A DNA stretch of 64,000 bases, taken from NCBI RefSeq assembly GCF_900108505.1, contig NZ_FNWU01000001.1, forward strand, positions 1 to 64,000, read 5' to 3'. Below are positions 8,260 through 18,962 of the stretch, one piece after another. The DNA comes from Halopenitus malekzadehii (GTDB taxonomy: Archaea; Halobacteriota; Halobacteria; Halobacteriales; Haloferacaceae). The first letter of the stretch is position 1. Every line of letters begins with the position of its first letter. The position numbers and the translations under genes were made by a program. The notes under the pieces are model-generated. The model searched no databases and was not told the origin of the DNA. It worked only from the letters and a program-made list of their open reading frames with translations.

Positions 8260-8802
8260 TCACGGCGTGCCCAGGGTCTCGTGTCGCCGGTAGAGGTAGA
8301 CCACTCCCGCGACGATCCCCACGAACCAGATCGCGAGTCCGATGACCCACAGCACCGCGTTCGGGTCCCAGTCGCTGTTGGCGCTCACGTACTGGATGTC
8401 GAAGTACGCCGAGACCGGGAGTCCGACCCACGCAACAAGCAGCAACAGGCCGCCGATCGCGCCGAGGTTGCCGCCGGCACCGGACGCGATCAGAAGCAGC
8501 ACCCACAGCGCGGTCGCTCCCGCGACGCCGTACCACCACGTGTCGGACACGGTGGTCCCGCCCGTGGTGGCCGGTCCGGCCCCTGACGCCGCCGTCCCGG
8601 CCGAGGCCGTGGCGCCGGCGGCGGGACGACCGCCGCCTGCACCTCCCGACCCTCGTCGGCCGCCCCCCGCCGCGTCGTTTCGGACGCCGCAGTTGGGGCA
8701 CAGCTCGGCCTCCCGTTTGATCGGTTCACCGCAGCTCGTACAGTACACCTCGTCGGCTCGTACCGACCGATCGGGTGATCCCCGATCCGAACGTCTCGAC
8801 AT
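8260..8802 (-). CDS. Zinc-ribbon membrane protein
   Basis: 180 residues. An N-terminal zinc ribbon (YCTSCGEPIKREAELCPNCG, two CxxC knuckles) is followed by a Gly/Ala/Thr-rich linker and about three or four hydrophobic helices, ending in YLYRRHETLG. This architecture of zinc ribbon, low-complexity linker and small membrane domain is common in haloarchaea and has no assigned function. The gene at 45454-46074 has the same zinc-ribbon pattern but a TM2 domain. Confidence 0.8.
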   Translation of the reverse strand: MSRRSDRGSPDRSVRADEVYCTSCGEPIKREAELCPNCGVRNDAAGGGRRGSGGAGGGRPAAGATASAGTAASGAGPATTGGTTVSDTWWYGVAGATALWVLLLIASGAGGNLGAIGGLLLLVAWVGLPVSAYFDIQYVSANSDWDPNAVLWVIGLAIWFVGIVAGVVYLYRRHETLGTP

Positions 8803-8902
8803 ACTCGATCCTTGCGAGTCTCGCGATATAAACGTGACCGCCGGATGTCGCCCGCGTCGGGTGCTGTGGAATCGCTGGACGCGGCCGGACGTCGTCGATC
8901 CG

Positions 8903-9226
8903 TTAGAAGTGGTCGGCGGCGTCGGTCTCGTGTTGCAGCTCCCCGCCTCGGCCGCCCTCGACGGTCGAGGCGCCCTGATCCCCCGAGGAGGGCACGCGAA
9001 CCGTCACGTCGGTGACCGCCTCGAAGTCCGCGAGCAGGTCACGTTTGATGTTCGTCGCCGTCACGTTCGAGATCCCACAGCCCGAACAGGTGCCGCCGAG
9101 CTCGACGACGACCTCGCCGGTCTCGGGATCCGCCTCCCGGACGACGCTCGTGCCGCCGTGCATCTGGATGATCGGCATCTGTCCGACCATCCACGTCTCG
9201 ATCCGGTCCGCCAGGGACTCGCTCAT
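8903..9226 (-). CDS. NifU-like C-terminal domain protein (Fe-S cluster scaffold/carrier)
   Basis: 107 residues from the second of two adjacent ATGs (9226 rather than 9229). The core matches the NifU C-terminal (Nfu) domain: [12 protein letters not shown], then [14 protein letters not shown] with the CxxC that holds a bridging Fe-S cluster. A short acidic/His tail follows. Nfu proteins deliver Fe-S clusters to apoproteins in the cytoplasm. It stands alone here. Confidence 0.88.
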   Translation of the reverse strand: MSESLADRIETWMVGQMPIIQMHGGTSVVREADPETGEVVVELGGTCSGCGISNVTATNIKRDLLADFEAVTDVTVRVPSSGDQGASTVEGGRGGELQHETDAADHF

Positions 9227-9311
9227 CATCCGCCCTTCGGGCCCGAGCCTTGGGAACCTTGCGGTCGATCCGGTCGCGTCTCGATCGGCCTCCCGGGTGC
9301 GGCGTCGATCG

Positions 9312-9770
9312 TTACCGGGTGTCCTCGCGCACGAACGTCACGGGACACGGCGAGGAGAGCATCACCGTTTGGGCGGTGCTCCCGAAGACGGCCTTCCCGG
9401 TCGGCGACCGCTTTCGCCCGCCGACGACCACGCGGTCGGCCGTTTCCTCCTCGGCCAGGTCCGCGATCGCCTGACCGTGGTCGCCGACCGCGCCGCGCAC
9501 GCGGTACTCGACGTCGGACTCCTCCATCGCGTCGGCCAGATCGCGGATCGTGGCGTGTCGCTTCGCGACGCCGTCGGGCGTCGCCGCCTCGCTGCCCGGA
9601 TCGATGTTCAACCGCTCCCGGCTCTCCTCCAGCGCCTCCTCGGTGAAGACGTGTGCCAACACGACCTCGGCCTCACACGGGCCGGCGACGTCGACGGTCT
9701 CCTCGGCAAGCCGTCGGACCTGTTCGTCGCCATCCGTTCCCACGCCCAGCAGGATCGTCTCGATGCTCAT
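9312..9770 (-). CDS. Universal stress protein (UspA family)
   Basis: 152 residues, one UspA domain. It starts with a hydrophobic strand ([13 protein letters not shown]) and ends with the nucleotide-binding motif [20 protein letters not shown], a good fit to G-2x-G-9x-G(S/T) of ATP-binding members. The final strand is [11 protein letters not shown]. The role in stress tolerance is known only in general terms. Confidence 0.88.
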   Translation of the reverse strand: MSIETILLGVGTDGDEQVRRLAEETVDVAGPCEAEVVLAHVFTEEALEESRERLNIDPGSEAATPDGVAKRHATIRDLADAMEESDVEYRVRGAVGDHGQAIADLAEEETADRVVVGGRKRSPTGKAVFGSTAQTVMLSSPCPVTFVREDTR

Positions 9771-9794
9771 AGGACCTATTATCCCCTAACCCTC

Positions 9795-10520
9795 CTAAAA
9801 TCGATCGACTCCCCGTTCCGGGCCGTCCGTGGGCGGTCGACCGTAATCGACGAGCCAGTCACGACCCCGCCATCGACCGACGTTTTCGGGCTTCAACTCG
9901 TCGAAATGCACCCGATCGGCGTACGGGTTCAGCGTCTCACGAACCGCCCGTAGCGCCGGCTCGGTTTCCGGATCGTCGGCCGTTCGAACGCGCACGCGGG
10001 GCATCAGTATCCAGTCGCCGTCGGGGTCCGCATCGATGACCGGCAGGAACGGGTGCGCGGCGATCGTCGCCCACAGCGTTTGCTCCCGTCGGTTCTGTCG
10101 GCGTCCGTCGCCCATCTCCGCGCTCGGGCCGTATCGCGCCAGCTTGATCACCCGGTCGGCCTCCGACGGGCCCGATTCGCCTCCGTCGGGGGTGGTGATC
10201 GATCCGCTCGTCGCGGCGGCATCGATCGACTCGTTCCCGACGGGAACGGCGAGGGCGACGCGCCCCGTCCCCACCCCGACCCGGGTGAGACCGAACCGGG
10301 CCTCCAACGCCGAGAGTACCTCGTCCTCGCCGTCACACAGCTCGAAGAAATACGGCAACTCCTCCCCACCCGGCCAGTACCACGTCCGGCCGTCGTACTC
10401 CCACCGTTTCCGGTCGGACGGATGTCTCTCGATCGCTTTCCGCCTTGCCGTGCGCATCTCCGTGACGACGTCGGTGATCGCCTCCTGCAGCGCCGTCGAC
10501 GTCACGTCCTCGAGCGCCAT
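9795..10520 (-). CDS. Uncharacterised protein with protein-kinase-like catalytic-loop motifs
   Basis: 241 residues from the ATG at 10520. The family is not recognised. Near the C-terminus two segments, FDELKPENVGRW and WLVDYG, resemble the HRDLKPEN catalytic loop and DFG motif of kinase-fold proteins; an N-terminal region with VIKLARYG could hold the nucleotide-binding Lys. The catalytic Asp of HRD is present as the D of FDELKPEN, and the metal Asp as the D of VDYG. A central loop (SGSITTPDGGESGPSE) is low complexity. Such minimal kinase-like folds occur in haloarchaea and their viruses, but there is no phage context here. Confidence 0.7.
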   Translation of the reverse strand: MALEDVTSTALQEAITDVVTEMRTARRKAIERHPSDRKRWEYDGRTWYWPGGEELPYFFELCDGEDEVLSALEARFGLTRVGVGTGRVALAVPVGNESIDAAATSGSITTPDGGESGPSEADRVIKLARYGPSAEMGDGRRQNRREQTLWATIAAHPFLPVIDADPDGDWILMPRVRVRTADDPETEPALRAVRETLNPYADRVHFDELKPENVGRWRGRDWLVDYGRPPTDGPERGVDRF

Positions 10521-10631
10521 CGTTCGACGCGGGATACGTCGCCCGCGGCAATACGCGTCGTGGTTCGCGTGCGGTAGCCGAACCGTACGGGACGGGGAAA
10601 TCCCTTTAGCCACCGTTCATCAAGGTCGTCC

Positions 10632-11255
10632 GTGTCCGAGATCCTGTTGGTCCGCCACGGTGAAACCTCCTGGAACGCCGCGGGTCGCGTGCAGGGCTGG
10701 GCGCCGGTGGGGCTGAACGCCGCCGGCCGCCGCCAGGCTCGCCGCCTCGCCCGTCATCTCGCGGCCGAGCACGAGGACGCCAACGTCACGCTCGTCACCT
10801 CCGACCTCGCCCGCGCTCGCGAGACGGCCGCCCCGATCGCTGCGGCGTTCGACGTCGAGCCGACGACCGACTCGCGCCTCCGTGAGCGGGACTTCGGCCG
10901 CTATCAGGGGCTCGATTCCACGGATCTCTTCGATCGGTTTCCGGAGCTCGACCTCCTCGCCGATGGATCCGATGCCGCCACCTACACCCCGGATAGCGGC
11001 GAGAGCTGGATCGACGTCCGTGACCGCGTTCTCGACGCCGTCGCCGACCTCAGGGAGCGTGCGCGGTCGGCCGACTGCACCGTCATCGCCGTGACGCATC
11101 ACAACCCGATCCGGCTCGCCTTCGGTCGACTTCGGGATCTGGACCTCACGACCGCGCTCACCCGTCACTCGTTCGAGAACGGATCGATAACCTGGATCCG
11201 TGACGGCCGGATCGATCTCGCCGGGCACGTGCCGTCCCTGTCCGACTCCGGCTGA
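10632..11255 (+). CDS. Histidine phosphatase family protein (phosphoglycerate mutase-like)
   Basis: 207 residues from a GTG start at 10632. The signature LLVRHGETSWN carries the phospho-acceptor His; the second catalytic His is in VTHHNPIRLA and the proton donor Glu region is LRERDFGRYQG. Size and motifs place it in the dPGM/broad-specificity phosphatase branch. It is divergent from the kinase-like gene across a 111-bp spacer. Confidence 0.88.
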   Translation: MSEILLVRHGETSWNAAGRVQGWAPVGLNAAGRRQARRLARHLAAEHEDANVTLVTSDLARARETAAPIAAAFDVEPTTDSRLRERDFGRYQGLDSTDLFDRFPELDLLADGSDAATYTPDSGESWIDVRDRVLDAVADLRERARSADCTVIAVTHHNPIRLAFGRLRDLDLTTALTRHSFENGSITWIRDGRIDLAGHVPSLSDSG

Positions 11256-11268
11256 TCCGTCCGTTCCC

Positions 11269-11300
11269 CGGGTCCACACTCGATCTCGGGTCCACACTCG
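11269..11300. repeat. 14-bp direct repeat with 18-bp period
   Basis: cgggtccacactcg occurs at 11269-11282 and 11287-11300, with a degenerate third copy near 11341. It lies between the convergent phosphatase and DHFR genes; no function is apparent. Confidence 0.7.
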
Positions 11301-11351
11301 GCCCCAGATCGATAGTCGATCCCGAACTCACACACCGTCCCGGACCCACAC

Positions 11352-11855
11352 TCAGTCGTCCGCAAGCGACGACACCGGAACCGGATCGCGATTGCGATAC
11401 CGAACGAGATCGAACCGGTCGTACTCGATCGTCTCCGTCACATCCCATCCTGCTCCGAGGTACGGGAAGGACACGTTGCCGCCGCTTCGTTCGGGGATCT
11501 CCGAGACGTACGCGCCGGTCGCATACGGGACGTAGATCCGGTAGACGGCCTCGCCGCCGTTGATGAAGACGCGGTCTGCCCCCGTCGCGGCGGCATCATC
11601 GATCGCCACAGTCGGATCGGTGACGAATTGGACCCTGGGGTCCGTCGACTCGAGCGAGGGTGTCCGGGTCAACACGATCACCGGATCCCCCGGCGGATCG
11701 CTCATCTGGTCGAACGTCCGTCTCCCCATGATCGTCGGGGCGTCGCCGATCCGATCGCGATACTGCGTGATGTCCTCGGGGTACTCCCAGGGAACGTCCT
11801 CGCCGGTCCCGATCGCGCCGTCGCGGTCGACCGCCGCGATGAGGTCGATCTCCAT
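11352..11855 (-). CDS. folA: Dihydrofolate reductase
   Basis: 167 residues. Family hallmarks run in order: IAAVDRDGAIGTGEDVPWEYPEDI (substrate pocket with Trp and acidic residue), then IMGRRTFDQM (NADPH-binding), VIVLTR, and VFINGGEAVYRIY with the paired Gly. It reduces dihydrofolate to tetrahydrofolate in the cytoplasm. It lies downstream of nusA on the same strand, a place more often occupied by ribosomal protein genes in haloarchaea. Confidence 0.92.
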   Translation of the reverse strand: MEIDLIAAVDRDGAIGTGEDVPWEYPEDITQYRDRIGDAPTIMGRRTFDQMSDPPGDPVIVLTRTPSLESTDPRVQFVTDPTVAIDDAAATGADRVFINGGEAVYRIYVPYATGAYVSEIPERSGGNVSFPYLGAGWDVTETIEYDRFDLVRYRNRDPVPVSSLADD

Positions 11856-11942
11856 ACCTACGGCTAGCCGTTCGAGCGTGGAATAGTCGTCGCCGATGGC
11901 ACGGTCACGCGTGGCGGCGTGGCCCCGCCATCCGTCTCAGTC

Positions 11943-12362
11943 TCACGTCAACTGGATGTCGTCGACGTCGACGTGCCGCTTCGCGAGCCGCCGCGCGGTC
12001 TCGATCGTCTCCCCCTCCTCGCCGATGGCCACTCCGCGGTCGGCCTCGGCGACCTCGACGTAGGCGACGCGGTCGTTCTGCTCGGAGATGGTCACCGCTC
12101 GGACCGCCGCCGGTGCGAGCGCACTCGCGACGAACGCCTCCGGGGTATCGGCATCCTCGACGAGCTCGATCGACCGGTCGAGCCGCTCTTCAGCACGCTG
12201 GACGGTCTCGCCGCCCTGTCCGATCGCCGCCGCCATCTCCCCCGCAGGGATCACGAACACCAGCCGGTCACCCTCCACGAGGCAGTCCGTCGGCGTCACG
12301 CCGGTCACCTCGTCGAATCGGGCGATGAACCGGCGCGCCTCGTCGGAGAGCTCGACGCGCAT
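11943..12362 (-). CDS. nusA: NusA-like transcription factor (archaeal, KH domains)
   Basis: 139 residues, the length of archaeal NusA, which keeps only two KH domains. KH GxxG-like motifs are AAAIGQGGETVQ and GVAIGEEGETIE. Start and rpoA2 stop share one base (TGATG), so it is translated with the RNA polymerase operon. It is inferred to modulate elongation or termination by binding RNA and RNA polymerase. Confidence 0.92.
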   Translation of the reverse strand: MRVELSDEARRFIARFDEVTGVTPTDCLVEGDRLVFVIPAGEMAAAIGQGGETVQRAEERLDRSIELVEDADTPEAFVASALAPAAVRAVTISEQNDRVAYVEVAEADRGVAIGEEGETIETARRLAKRHVDVDDIQLT

Positions 12363-14194
12363 CAGTCGTCGGCCGGCCCGGAGTTGCCGCTCGCTCCCGA
12401 TCCCATCCGGAGGTTGACGTCGCCGGTACCGATGGAGACGGGCTTGCCGGCGATGACGTTCTCGATGACGCCGTCGAGCTCGTCGTACTCGCCGTGGACT
12501 GCCGCGTCCAGCAGGTGGTTGACCGTCACCTCGAAGGCCGCCCGCGCGAGCACCGAGTCCTTCGAGCCGGAGATGCCGTGGCGGCCGATCGACTCGATCT
12601 CGCCGTTGTTCGTCATAATGTCGGCGACCAGCATCAGGTGCCGGATGTTCACGTCGTCGAGACCCTGCTCTTCGAGCGTGTTCATCGTCTCGTCGATGAT
12701 CGCCTCGCGGGCCGCCTCGACCCCGAGGTTGCGATAGATCTCGTGGATGTTGTTACACGTCGTTCGGGTGTCGTCGACGCCCTCGATCGGGAGCACGTCG
12801 CCGAAGGCGGACCCCTCGGTGTAGAGGACGAACTCCTCGCCGTCATCCAGTTGCTCCTTCCGGATGACGACGCGTTCGACCTCCTCGATGCCCTTGAAGA
12901 CGACCTCGCGGAGCTGCTCGACGAGCTGGAGCAGCTCGCGGTAGCTCGGCTGGTTCGGGCCGAACTCGATGACGGTGCCGGCCTGTCGGGTGTCGACGCC
13001 GAGCGCGTCCTCGATCGTCTCGGCGATGATCCCGGCGACCTCGGTCGCGTCCGAGTGGGTCGGCCACCGCTCCAACAGCGTCTCGTCGTTCAGATCGATC
13101 CGGACGAGCATGTCCGCCACGTTCGTTGAGACGTCCCCGAGCGCGAGGATCTTCGTCGACTCGATCGACCAGACGACCTCGTGGGCCTTCTCGCGGTCGG
13201 TCGCGTACTCGCCCTCGAGGTGGACCGTCATCATCGGCGTGTCCGGCGTCTTCCGGGCGTCCACCAGCTCGATGAGCCGGGGGAGCCCCTGCGTGACGTC
13301 GATCTCGGCGACGCCCGCGTAGTGGAAGGTGTTCATCGTGTTGTGGGTCACGACGCCTTCCGCAGTGGTGAACGTCTCGAGCCCTTCGACCGAGAAGTCG
13401 TAGACGTACTCGTAGTCGCTTTCTACGGTCTCGATCGATTCGATCCGATCCCAGACGACGTCGCCGCTTGTCGTTTCCGATTCGGGAGCGACGGCAACCG
13501 ATCCGCCGTCAGTTACTGCCGTTTCGAATCCAGTGACGTCCGCCGTCCGACTGTCCGGATCGAATGAGCCGATCGTCGGAAGGTCGTCGTCGACCGACAG
13601 GGAGTCGCCGCGGACCGGGACGATCTCGCCCCCGTCCTTGATCACGAACGAGTGTGCCTTCGTCGCACGGATCGTTCGTCCGGATTCGAGCTCGAAGCGG
13701 AGGAGTTCCTCGGGTGCCTCGTGACGACTTACCTCCTCGACGGGCTTCCACTTGACCGATTCGTCGCTCCGAAGCGAGATCACTTCCATTCCGTTCGGTG
13801 CGAGGGCGACCTCGTGGTCGTCGATCTCCCGACTCTCCTGCGTCTCGAGCACGTCGTCGACGACTGCTCCGATCTCAACGATGTCCGTCTCGCCGTCACG
13901 TCGGACGATGACGCGCTCGTCGTAGGGAACGCTCATCTGCGTTCCGGGCTCACCGATCGACTGCGCCGAGACGGTCCCGACGGGGTCGAGCGGTTCGATC
14001 CGGGTGTCGAGATACCGGCTCTCGACGCCGGTGATGATGTCGGCGGCCTGCTCGGTCGTGATTCCGCCGTATTCGGCGGCCTTCTCCTCGATCGTCTCGT
14101 AGACGTTCTCCTTGAGCCGCCGCGAGAGATCGGTGTCCTCGATCAGCGCCGCGATGTCGTCGGTGACGTGGTCGTAGTCGTCGGTTTCAGTCAT
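12362..14194 (-). CDS. rpoA2: DNA-directed RNA polymerase subunit A'' with an intein
   Basis: 610 codons; 412 residues remain after removal of a 198-residue intein (residues 88-285). The exteins match the C-terminal part of the largest RNA polymerase subunit: [16 protein letters not shown] joins to [18 protein letters not shown], the trigger-loop/bridge region that is highly conserved. It overlaps rpoA1 by 8 nt and is followed immediately by nusA. Splicing should be essential, because the intein splits a catalytic segment. Confidence 0.95.
   Translation of the reverse strand: MTETDDYDHVTDDIAALIEDTDLSRRLKENVYETIEEKAAEYGGITTEQAADIITGVESRYLDTRIEPLDPVGTVSAQSIGEPGTQMSVPYDERVIVRRDGETDIVEIGAVVDDVLETQESREIDDHEVALAPNGMEVISLRSDESVKWKPVEEVSRHEAPEELLRFELESGRTIRATKAHSFVIKDGGEIVPVRGDSLSVDDDLPTIGSFDPDSRTADVTGFETAVTDGGSVAVAPESETTSGDVVWDRIESIETVESDYEYVYDFSVEGLETFTTAEGVVTHNTMNTFHYAGVAEIDVTQGLPRLIELVDARKTPDTPMMTVHLEGEYATDREKAHEVVWSIESTKILALGDVSTNVADMLVRIDLNDETLLERWPTHSDATEVAGIIAETIEDALGVDTRQAGTVIEFGPNQPSYRELLQLVEQLREVVFKGIEEVERVVIRKEQLDDGEEFVLYTEGSAFGDVLPIEGVDDTRTTCNNIHEIYRNLGVEAAREAIIDETMNTLEEQGLDDVNIRHLMLVADIMTNNGEIESIGRHGISGSKDSVLARAAFEVTVNHLLDAAVHGEYDELDGVIENVIAGKPVSIGTGDVNLRMGSGASGNSGPADD
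13340..13933 (-). other. Mini-intein in RpoA'' (198 residues, Ser1, no homing endonuclease)
   Basis: The insertion lies between GTQM and TMNTF of the host. It starts with Ser ([12 protein letters not shown], block A), has block B with the TxxH dyad (RATKAHSFV), block F ([15 protein letters not shown]) and block G ending VVTHN, followed by Thr as the +1 nucleophile. All residues for standard splicing are visible: Ser1, His of TxxH, penultimate His, terminal Asn, Thr+1. No LAGLIDADG or HNH motif is present; the roughly 70 residues between blocks B and F are acidic and variable in character. Confidence 0.93.
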
Positions 14195-17123
14195 CGGATT
14201 CCACCTCCAGCCCCTGCGCCTTGTTCAGGCCGGGCCCGGCGTGTTCGGAGATGTTCGTCGGGCGCTGCTTGCGGCCGAGGAACTCCTTCTTCTCGGCCTC
14301 GTCCTCGAACTCCGACGAGAGGACGCGGTCGGCGATCCGATCGACCTCGATGTCGTTGTCCTCCGAGGAGGACACCTTGATCGGCGAGGTGCCGTCCTCG
14401 CCGAACTCGAACTGGACGACCGTCCCGGAGGTGTCCCGGACCGAGCCGTCGTACTGCGCCTCGAGCTCCGAGAGCGCGTTGATCAGCCGGCGCTGGAGGT
14501 AGCCGGACTTGGAGGTCCGGACCGCCGTGTCGACGAGCCCCTCGCGGCCGCCCATCGCGTGGAAGAAGAACTCACGCGGCGTCAGGCCGGCGCGGTAGGA
14601 GTTCTCCACGAAGCCGTGGGCCTCCGCCGAGAGGTCGTTCGGCTGGTAGTGTGACAGCGTTCGGTCCTCGTAGCCGCGGTTGATCCGCTCGCCACGAACC
14701 GCCTGCTGGCCGACACACCCGGCCATCTGCGTGAGGTTCAGCATCGACCCACGCGCACCCGAGCGGGCCATCACGACCGCCGGGTTGTCGTCGCCGAAGT
14801 GCTGGTCGGCGATCTCGCCGGCCGAGTCCCGGGCCTTCCCGAGCGTCTGCATGATCTTCATCTCGAGGGTCTCGTCGACCGTTCGGCCGGGCAGGCTCTC
14901 GAGCTCGCCCGCCTCGTAGGTCTCGATCAGCTCATCGATGCGGTCGTAGGCGTTGTCGATCGCCTCGTCGACCTGATCTTCGGCCTCGGGCGGGATGGAC
15001 TCGTCGTCGATCCCGATCGAGAAGCCGAAGTGCATGATCGCCCGCATCGCCAGCGCCGCGACCTCGTTGATGAACACGCGGGCGCGCGTCTCGCTGTAGA
15101 CCTTGGTGATCGTGTCGACGACGTCGCCGCCGAAGGCTCCGACCGCGTCCTCGTCGATCGTCCCCTCCACGAGCTGGCCGTTCTCGATGACGACGTCGTC
15201 GCCCGTCGAGGAGGTAAACTCGAGCTCGAGGTCGTCGGGCAGCAGCTCCGAGAACAGCGATCGGCCGGTCCAGTACTCCTCGCCGTCATCGTTGACGCCG
15301 TCGGCCTCGGGCAGCTCGTCCACCCGCGTCGCGCGCAGCAGGTCGAGCGCCTGCGTCTCGGTGAACTCGGGGTTGGTGTGGGTGAGTAGGTAGGTCCCCG
15401 AGATGTGGTCCTGAATGGCGCCGATGATGTTCTCCCCGAACCGCGGCGAGAGGATCTGCTCCTGGACGCGCATCAGCACGCGCGCCTCCGCCCGCGCCTC
15501 CTCGTTCTGGAGGGCGTGCATGTTCATCTCGTCGCCGTCGAAGTCGGCGTTGTAGGGCGGACAGACCGTCGTGTTCAGCCGGAACGTCTTGTACGGCATC
15601 ACCACGACCTCGTGGGCCATGATCGACATCCGGTGCAGCGACGGCTGCCGGTTGAAGATCACGATGTCGCCGTCGATCAGGTGGCGGTTGACCTCCCAGC
15701 CCTCCTCGACCTTCTCGGCGAGCTCCTCGCAGTTCTTCTCGGTCACCTTAAGCCGGCGGCCGTCCGGACGGCGCACGTAGTTCGCGCCCGGATGCGCTTC
15801 CGGTCCGTTGTGGACGTACTGACGCGCCTCCTCGACGTTTCGCTCGGTCACGTTCAGCGTCTGGGTCATCTCGGTGGCAACCCGATCGGGGACGCCGACC
15901 TCGTTGAGCGAGAGGGTCGGGTCCGGCGAGATGACGGTCCGGGCCGAGAAGTTCACGCGCTTGCCGGACAGCGACCCGCGGAAGCGCCCCTCCTTGCCCT
16001 TGAGCCGCTGTGAGAGCGTCTTCAGCGGGCGACCGGAACGGTGTCGAGCCGGAGGCGTCCCGGAGATCTCGTTGTCCACGAACGTCGTGACGTGGTACTG
16101 CAACAGCTCCCAGAGGTCCTCGATGATGAGCTGTGGCGCGCCCGCCTCGCGGTTCTCCATGAACCGCTGGTTGATCCGGATGATGTCGACCAGCTTGTGC
16201 GTGAGGTCGTCCTCCGACCGCTGGCCGTTGTCGAGGGTGATCGACGGGCGGGTGGTCACCGGCGGAACCGGCAACACCGTCAGGATCATCCACTCGGGTC
16301 GAGAGTTCTCGGCGTCGATGCCGAGCACCTCCAGGTCCTCGTCCGGGATGTCCTCGAACCAATCGCGCACGTCCGAGGGCATGAGCTTGTTCATGTCCTC
16401 CTCGGTCAGATCGACGTCGAGCGCGCGCTCGATCGCCCGTCGGTCCTCGTCACGAGGCCGGAACTCGCCCGCGAGGATGTCGTTGATCCGGTCGAGTGCG
16501 ATCCCGGTCTCGTCCGCGAGTTCGGAGGGCGCGGTTCCCGTGTCGTCCTCCTCGTCGGGGTCGGGCTGCATCGCCTCGGCGATGCGTTCGGAGTATTCCC
16601 CCGAGAGGACGTCCTGAACCTCGTAGTAGGTCGTCGGCTTCTCGTGTTTGATGTCCGCCTGCGGCTCCCCACAGAACGGACACGTCGAGGCCTTCCGAGC
16701 CTGTCGAACGGCCGCCTTCAGCACGTCCGTTTGGTCGTCGCCGAGCTCCCGCGCCCGCTCGTAGCGGTCGCTGAACTCCTCGCGTTCGTGTTCCTCGAGC
16801 GCGAGCCGACCACACTCACGACACGTCGATCGGAGCAGCCGCCGGATGAGCTTCGTGAAGCCGACGTGGATGACCGGCGCCGCCAGCTCGATGTGGCCGA
16901 AGTGGCCGTTACACGACCCCGAGTGGGAGCCGCAGGTCCGACACTCAAGCCCCGGATCGATGACGCCGAGCCGGGGGTCCATCAGCCCCATATCGATCGG
17001 ATAGCCGTCGTCGTCGTAGGTGTCCGCCGTGATGACCTTCGTGGCGGACATGTCCCGATACGTCTCCGGGTCCATCAGCCCGAAGGAGATACCGCCGAGT
17101 TGTTTCGGTGTTTGCATTGACAT
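14187..17123 (-). CDS. rpoA1: DNA-directed RNA polymerase subunit A'
   Basis: 978 residues. The N-terminal clamp has zinc motifs ([17 protein letters not shown] and CRECGRL with CPFCGEP). The catalytic metal motif is [12 protein letters not shown], with RQPSLHRMS just before it. No intein interrupts this subunit. An insertion rich in Asp/Glu occurs around residues 190-245. The start at 17123 (MSMQTP) has an alternative two codons downstream. The gene is the fourth of the rpo operon. Confidence 0.96.
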   Translation of the reverse strand: MSMQTPKQLGGISFGLMDPETYRDMSATKVITADTYDDDGYPIDMGLMDPRLGVIDPGLECRTCGSHSGSCNGHFGHIELAAPVIHVGFTKLIRRLLRSTCRECGRLALEEHEREEFSDRYERARELGDDQTDVLKAAVRQARKASTCPFCGEPQADIKHEKPTTYYEVQDVLSGEYSERIAEAMQPDPDEEDDTGTAPSELADETGIALDRINDILAGEFRPRDEDRRAIERALDVDLTEEDMNKLMPSDVRDWFEDIPDEDLEVLGIDAENSRPEWMILTVLPVPPVTTRPSITLDNGQRSEDDLTHKLVDIIRINQRFMENREAGAPQLIIEDLWELLQYHVTTFVDNEISGTPPARHRSGRPLKTLSQRLKGKEGRFRGSLSGKRVNFSARTVISPDPTLSLNEVGVPDRVATEMTQTLNVTERNVEEARQYVHNGPEAHPGANYVRRPDGRRLKVTEKNCEELAEKVEEGWEVNRHLIDGDIVIFNRQPSLHRMSIMAHEVVVMPYKTFRLNTTVCPPYNADFDGDEMNMHALQNEEARAEARVLMRVQEQILSPRFGENIIGAIQDHISGTYLLTHTNPEFTETQALDLLRATRVDELPEADGVNDDGEEYWTGRSLFSELLPDDLELEFTSSTGDDVVIENGQLVEGTIDEDAVGAFGGDVVDTITKVYSETRARVFINEVAALAMRAIMHFGFSIGIDDESIPPEAEDQVDEAIDNAYDRIDELIETYEAGELESLPGRTVDETLEMKIMQTLGKARDSAGEIADQHFGDDNPAVVMARSGARGSMLNLTQMAGCVGQQAVRGERINRGYEDRTLSHYQPNDLSAEAHGFVENSYRAGLTPREFFFHAMGGREGLVDTAVRTSKSGYLQRRLINALSELEAQYDGSVRDTSGTVVQFEFGEDGTSPIKVSSSEDNDIEVDRIADRVLSSEFEDEAEKKEFLGRKQRPTNISEHAGPGLNKAQGLEVESDD

Positions 17124-17131
17124 TGTGTGGT

Positions 17132-18961
17132 TTAGACCGCGTCCTCCAGTTCGAGCTTCGGGCGAATGCCCAGCGCGATCATCTCGTCGAGCAGGAGCTT
17201 GAACGCGTAGCTGACCTCCAGCTCGTGGATGTCGTCCTCATCGCCGGTGACCGGGTCGTACACCCGACGCTGTTCGCGGTCCTCGACCGCGACCAGTCCC
17301 GTCTCCGCGGAGATGTACACCTGCTCGGCGTCCGAGGACTCCAGCAGCCGCTCGTTGAGCACCATCGCGGCGCCGTGGCCGATGACGGTGTCACGCTCCA
17401 TCTCGCCGACACGGAGGCCGCCCTCGCGAGCACGCCCCTCTGTCGGCTGACGGGTGAGCACCTGCACCGGCCCGCGGGAGCGGGCGTGCAGCTTGTTCGA
17501 CACCATATGGTAGAGCTTGTGGTAGAAGATGGTGCCGACGAAGATCTCCGCCTCGATCTTCTCGCCGGTGACGCCCGAGTACATGACCTCCTTGCCCGAG
17601 GACTTGAATCCGTTCTCCTCCAGCGAACCGCGGAGCTCGTCCTCGTCCTCGCCCTGGAACGGCGTCCCGTCGACGCGCTCGCCGCGTAGCGATCCGACCT
17701 TGCCGCCGAGCATCTCCAGCACGTGGCCGACGGTCATCCGCGAGGGGAGCGCGTGCGGGTTCAACACGAGGTCCGGCACGAGTCCCTCCTCGGTGAAGGG
17801 CATGTCTTCCTGGGGCGCCAGGTGTCCCACGACGCCCTTCTGACCGTGTCGGGACGCGAACTTATCACCCAGTTCCGGGATCCGCTGGTCGCGGACCTTC
17901 ACCTTCGAGAGCTTGGAGCCGTCCTCGCCCTCCATCAGCGTGACCGTGTCGACGACGCCGTCCTCGCCCGAGCGCATCGTGACCGACGTCTCACGCCGCT
18001 TTTGCGGGGAGAGGCCGCCCATGTCGTCCGGCTCCTCGAGGAACCGGGGCGGGCTGGTCTTGCCGAGCAGGACTGAGGACTCGTCGACCTTGGTCTCGGG
18101 GTTGACGAGGCCGTCCTCGTCGAGGTGGGTGTAGGCGTCCTCGCCGCGCGCGCCGCGGACGTCCTGGCTCGGGATCTCGAAGCGGTCCTCCTGGCCGCCG
18201 GGGTAGCGGCGCTCCTCGCCCTCGTAGGTTCGGAAGAAGTGCGATCGTGCGAGCGCACGATCGACCGAGCCCTGGTTCATCACGAGCGCGTCCTCGATGT
18301 TGAACCCCTCATAGGACATCACGGCGACGACGAAGTTCTGTGCGGCCGGCCGGTCGTCGAAGTTGATCTGCTCGGTGGTCTGCGTTTTCACCATCGACAG
18401 CTGCGGGTAATGCATCAGGTGCTGTCGGGTGTCCGGACGGATCCGGTAGTTCGCGGAGGGCAGCCCGAGCGACTGCTTCATCATCCCCGCGCCCATCGTG
18501 ATCCGGGGGCTGGCGTTGTGTTCCGGGTACGGGATCATCCCCGCACCGATCCCGAAGATGAGCTGCGGATCGATCTCGAGGTGGGTGTGTTCCGCCGAGA
18601 CTTCGTCCTCGTCGACGGCGACGTAGACGTCCTCCTCCTCCTCGGCGTCGATGAACTCGACGTAGCCGCGGTCGACGAGGTCCTCGAACTCGAGGTCCGC
18701 ATCCTCGAGCGCATCGATGTCCTCGTCCGACAGCAGGGGTTCGCCGTCCTCGACGACGATCAACGGTCGGCGCGCCCGGCCCGCGTCCGCGTTCACGATC
18801 ACTTCCTTGGTGCGGTCCTTCACCGAGACGTTGACCATCTCGGAGACGTCGCCGCGTCGCCGTGCCTCTCGAATCTGCTCGGCGAGCTCGTTCGGGTCCG
18901 GATGCGTCCCGACGAGGCTCCCGTTGACGTAGACTTTCGCTTCGCGTTCTGATGATGCCAT
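17132..18961 (-). CDS. rpoB1: DNA-directed RNA polymerase subunit B'
   Basis: 609 residues from the ATG at 18961, which lies right after the rpoB2 stop. It contains the conserved C-terminal half of the second-largest subunit: [44 protein letters not shown] (active-site Lys and Arg region), and [13 protein letters not shown]. The split of B into B' and B'' is standard in haloarchaea. A longer frame to 19018 overlaps rpoB2 and was not chosen. Confidence 0.95.
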   Translation of the reverse strand: MASSEREAKVYVNGSLVGTHPDPNELAEQIREARRRGDVSEMVNVSVKDRTKEVIVNADAGRARRPLIVVEDGEPLLSDEDIDALEDADLEFEDLVDRGYVEFIDAEEEEDVYVAVDEDEVSAEHTHLEIDPQLIFGIGAGMIPYPEHNASPRITMGAGMMKQSLGLPSANYRIRPDTRQHLMHYPQLSMVKTQTTEQINFDDRPAAQNFVVAVMSYEGFNIEDALVMNQGSVDRALARSHFFRTYEGEERRYPGGQEDRFEIPSQDVRGARGEDAYTHLDEDGLVNPETKVDESSVLLGKTSPPRFLEEPDDMGGLSPQKRRETSVTMRSGEDGVVDTVTLMEGEDGSKLSKVKVRDQRIPELGDKFASRHGQKGVVGHLAPQEDMPFTEEGLVPDLVLNPHALPSRMTVGHVLEMLGGKVGSLRGERVDGTPFQGEDEDELRGSLEENGFKSSGKEVMYSGVTGEKIEAEIFVGTIFYHKLYHMVSNKLHARSRGPVQVLTRQPTEGRAREGGLRVGEMERDTVIGHGAAMVLNERLLESSDAEQVYISAETGLVAVEDREQRRVYDPVTGDEDDIHELEVSYAFKLLLDEMIALGIRPKLELEDAV

Positions 18962-18962
18962 A

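Noticed and set aside
9795-10520. Evidence for a prophage
   Set aside because: The kinase-like protein resembles some viral proteins, but all neighbours are ordinary chromosomal genes, with no integrase, terminase or capsid genes.
14187-17123. Possible second intein in RpoA'
   Set aside because: The [12 protein letters not shown] region and flanks run through without interruption, and the length fits an intein-free subunit.
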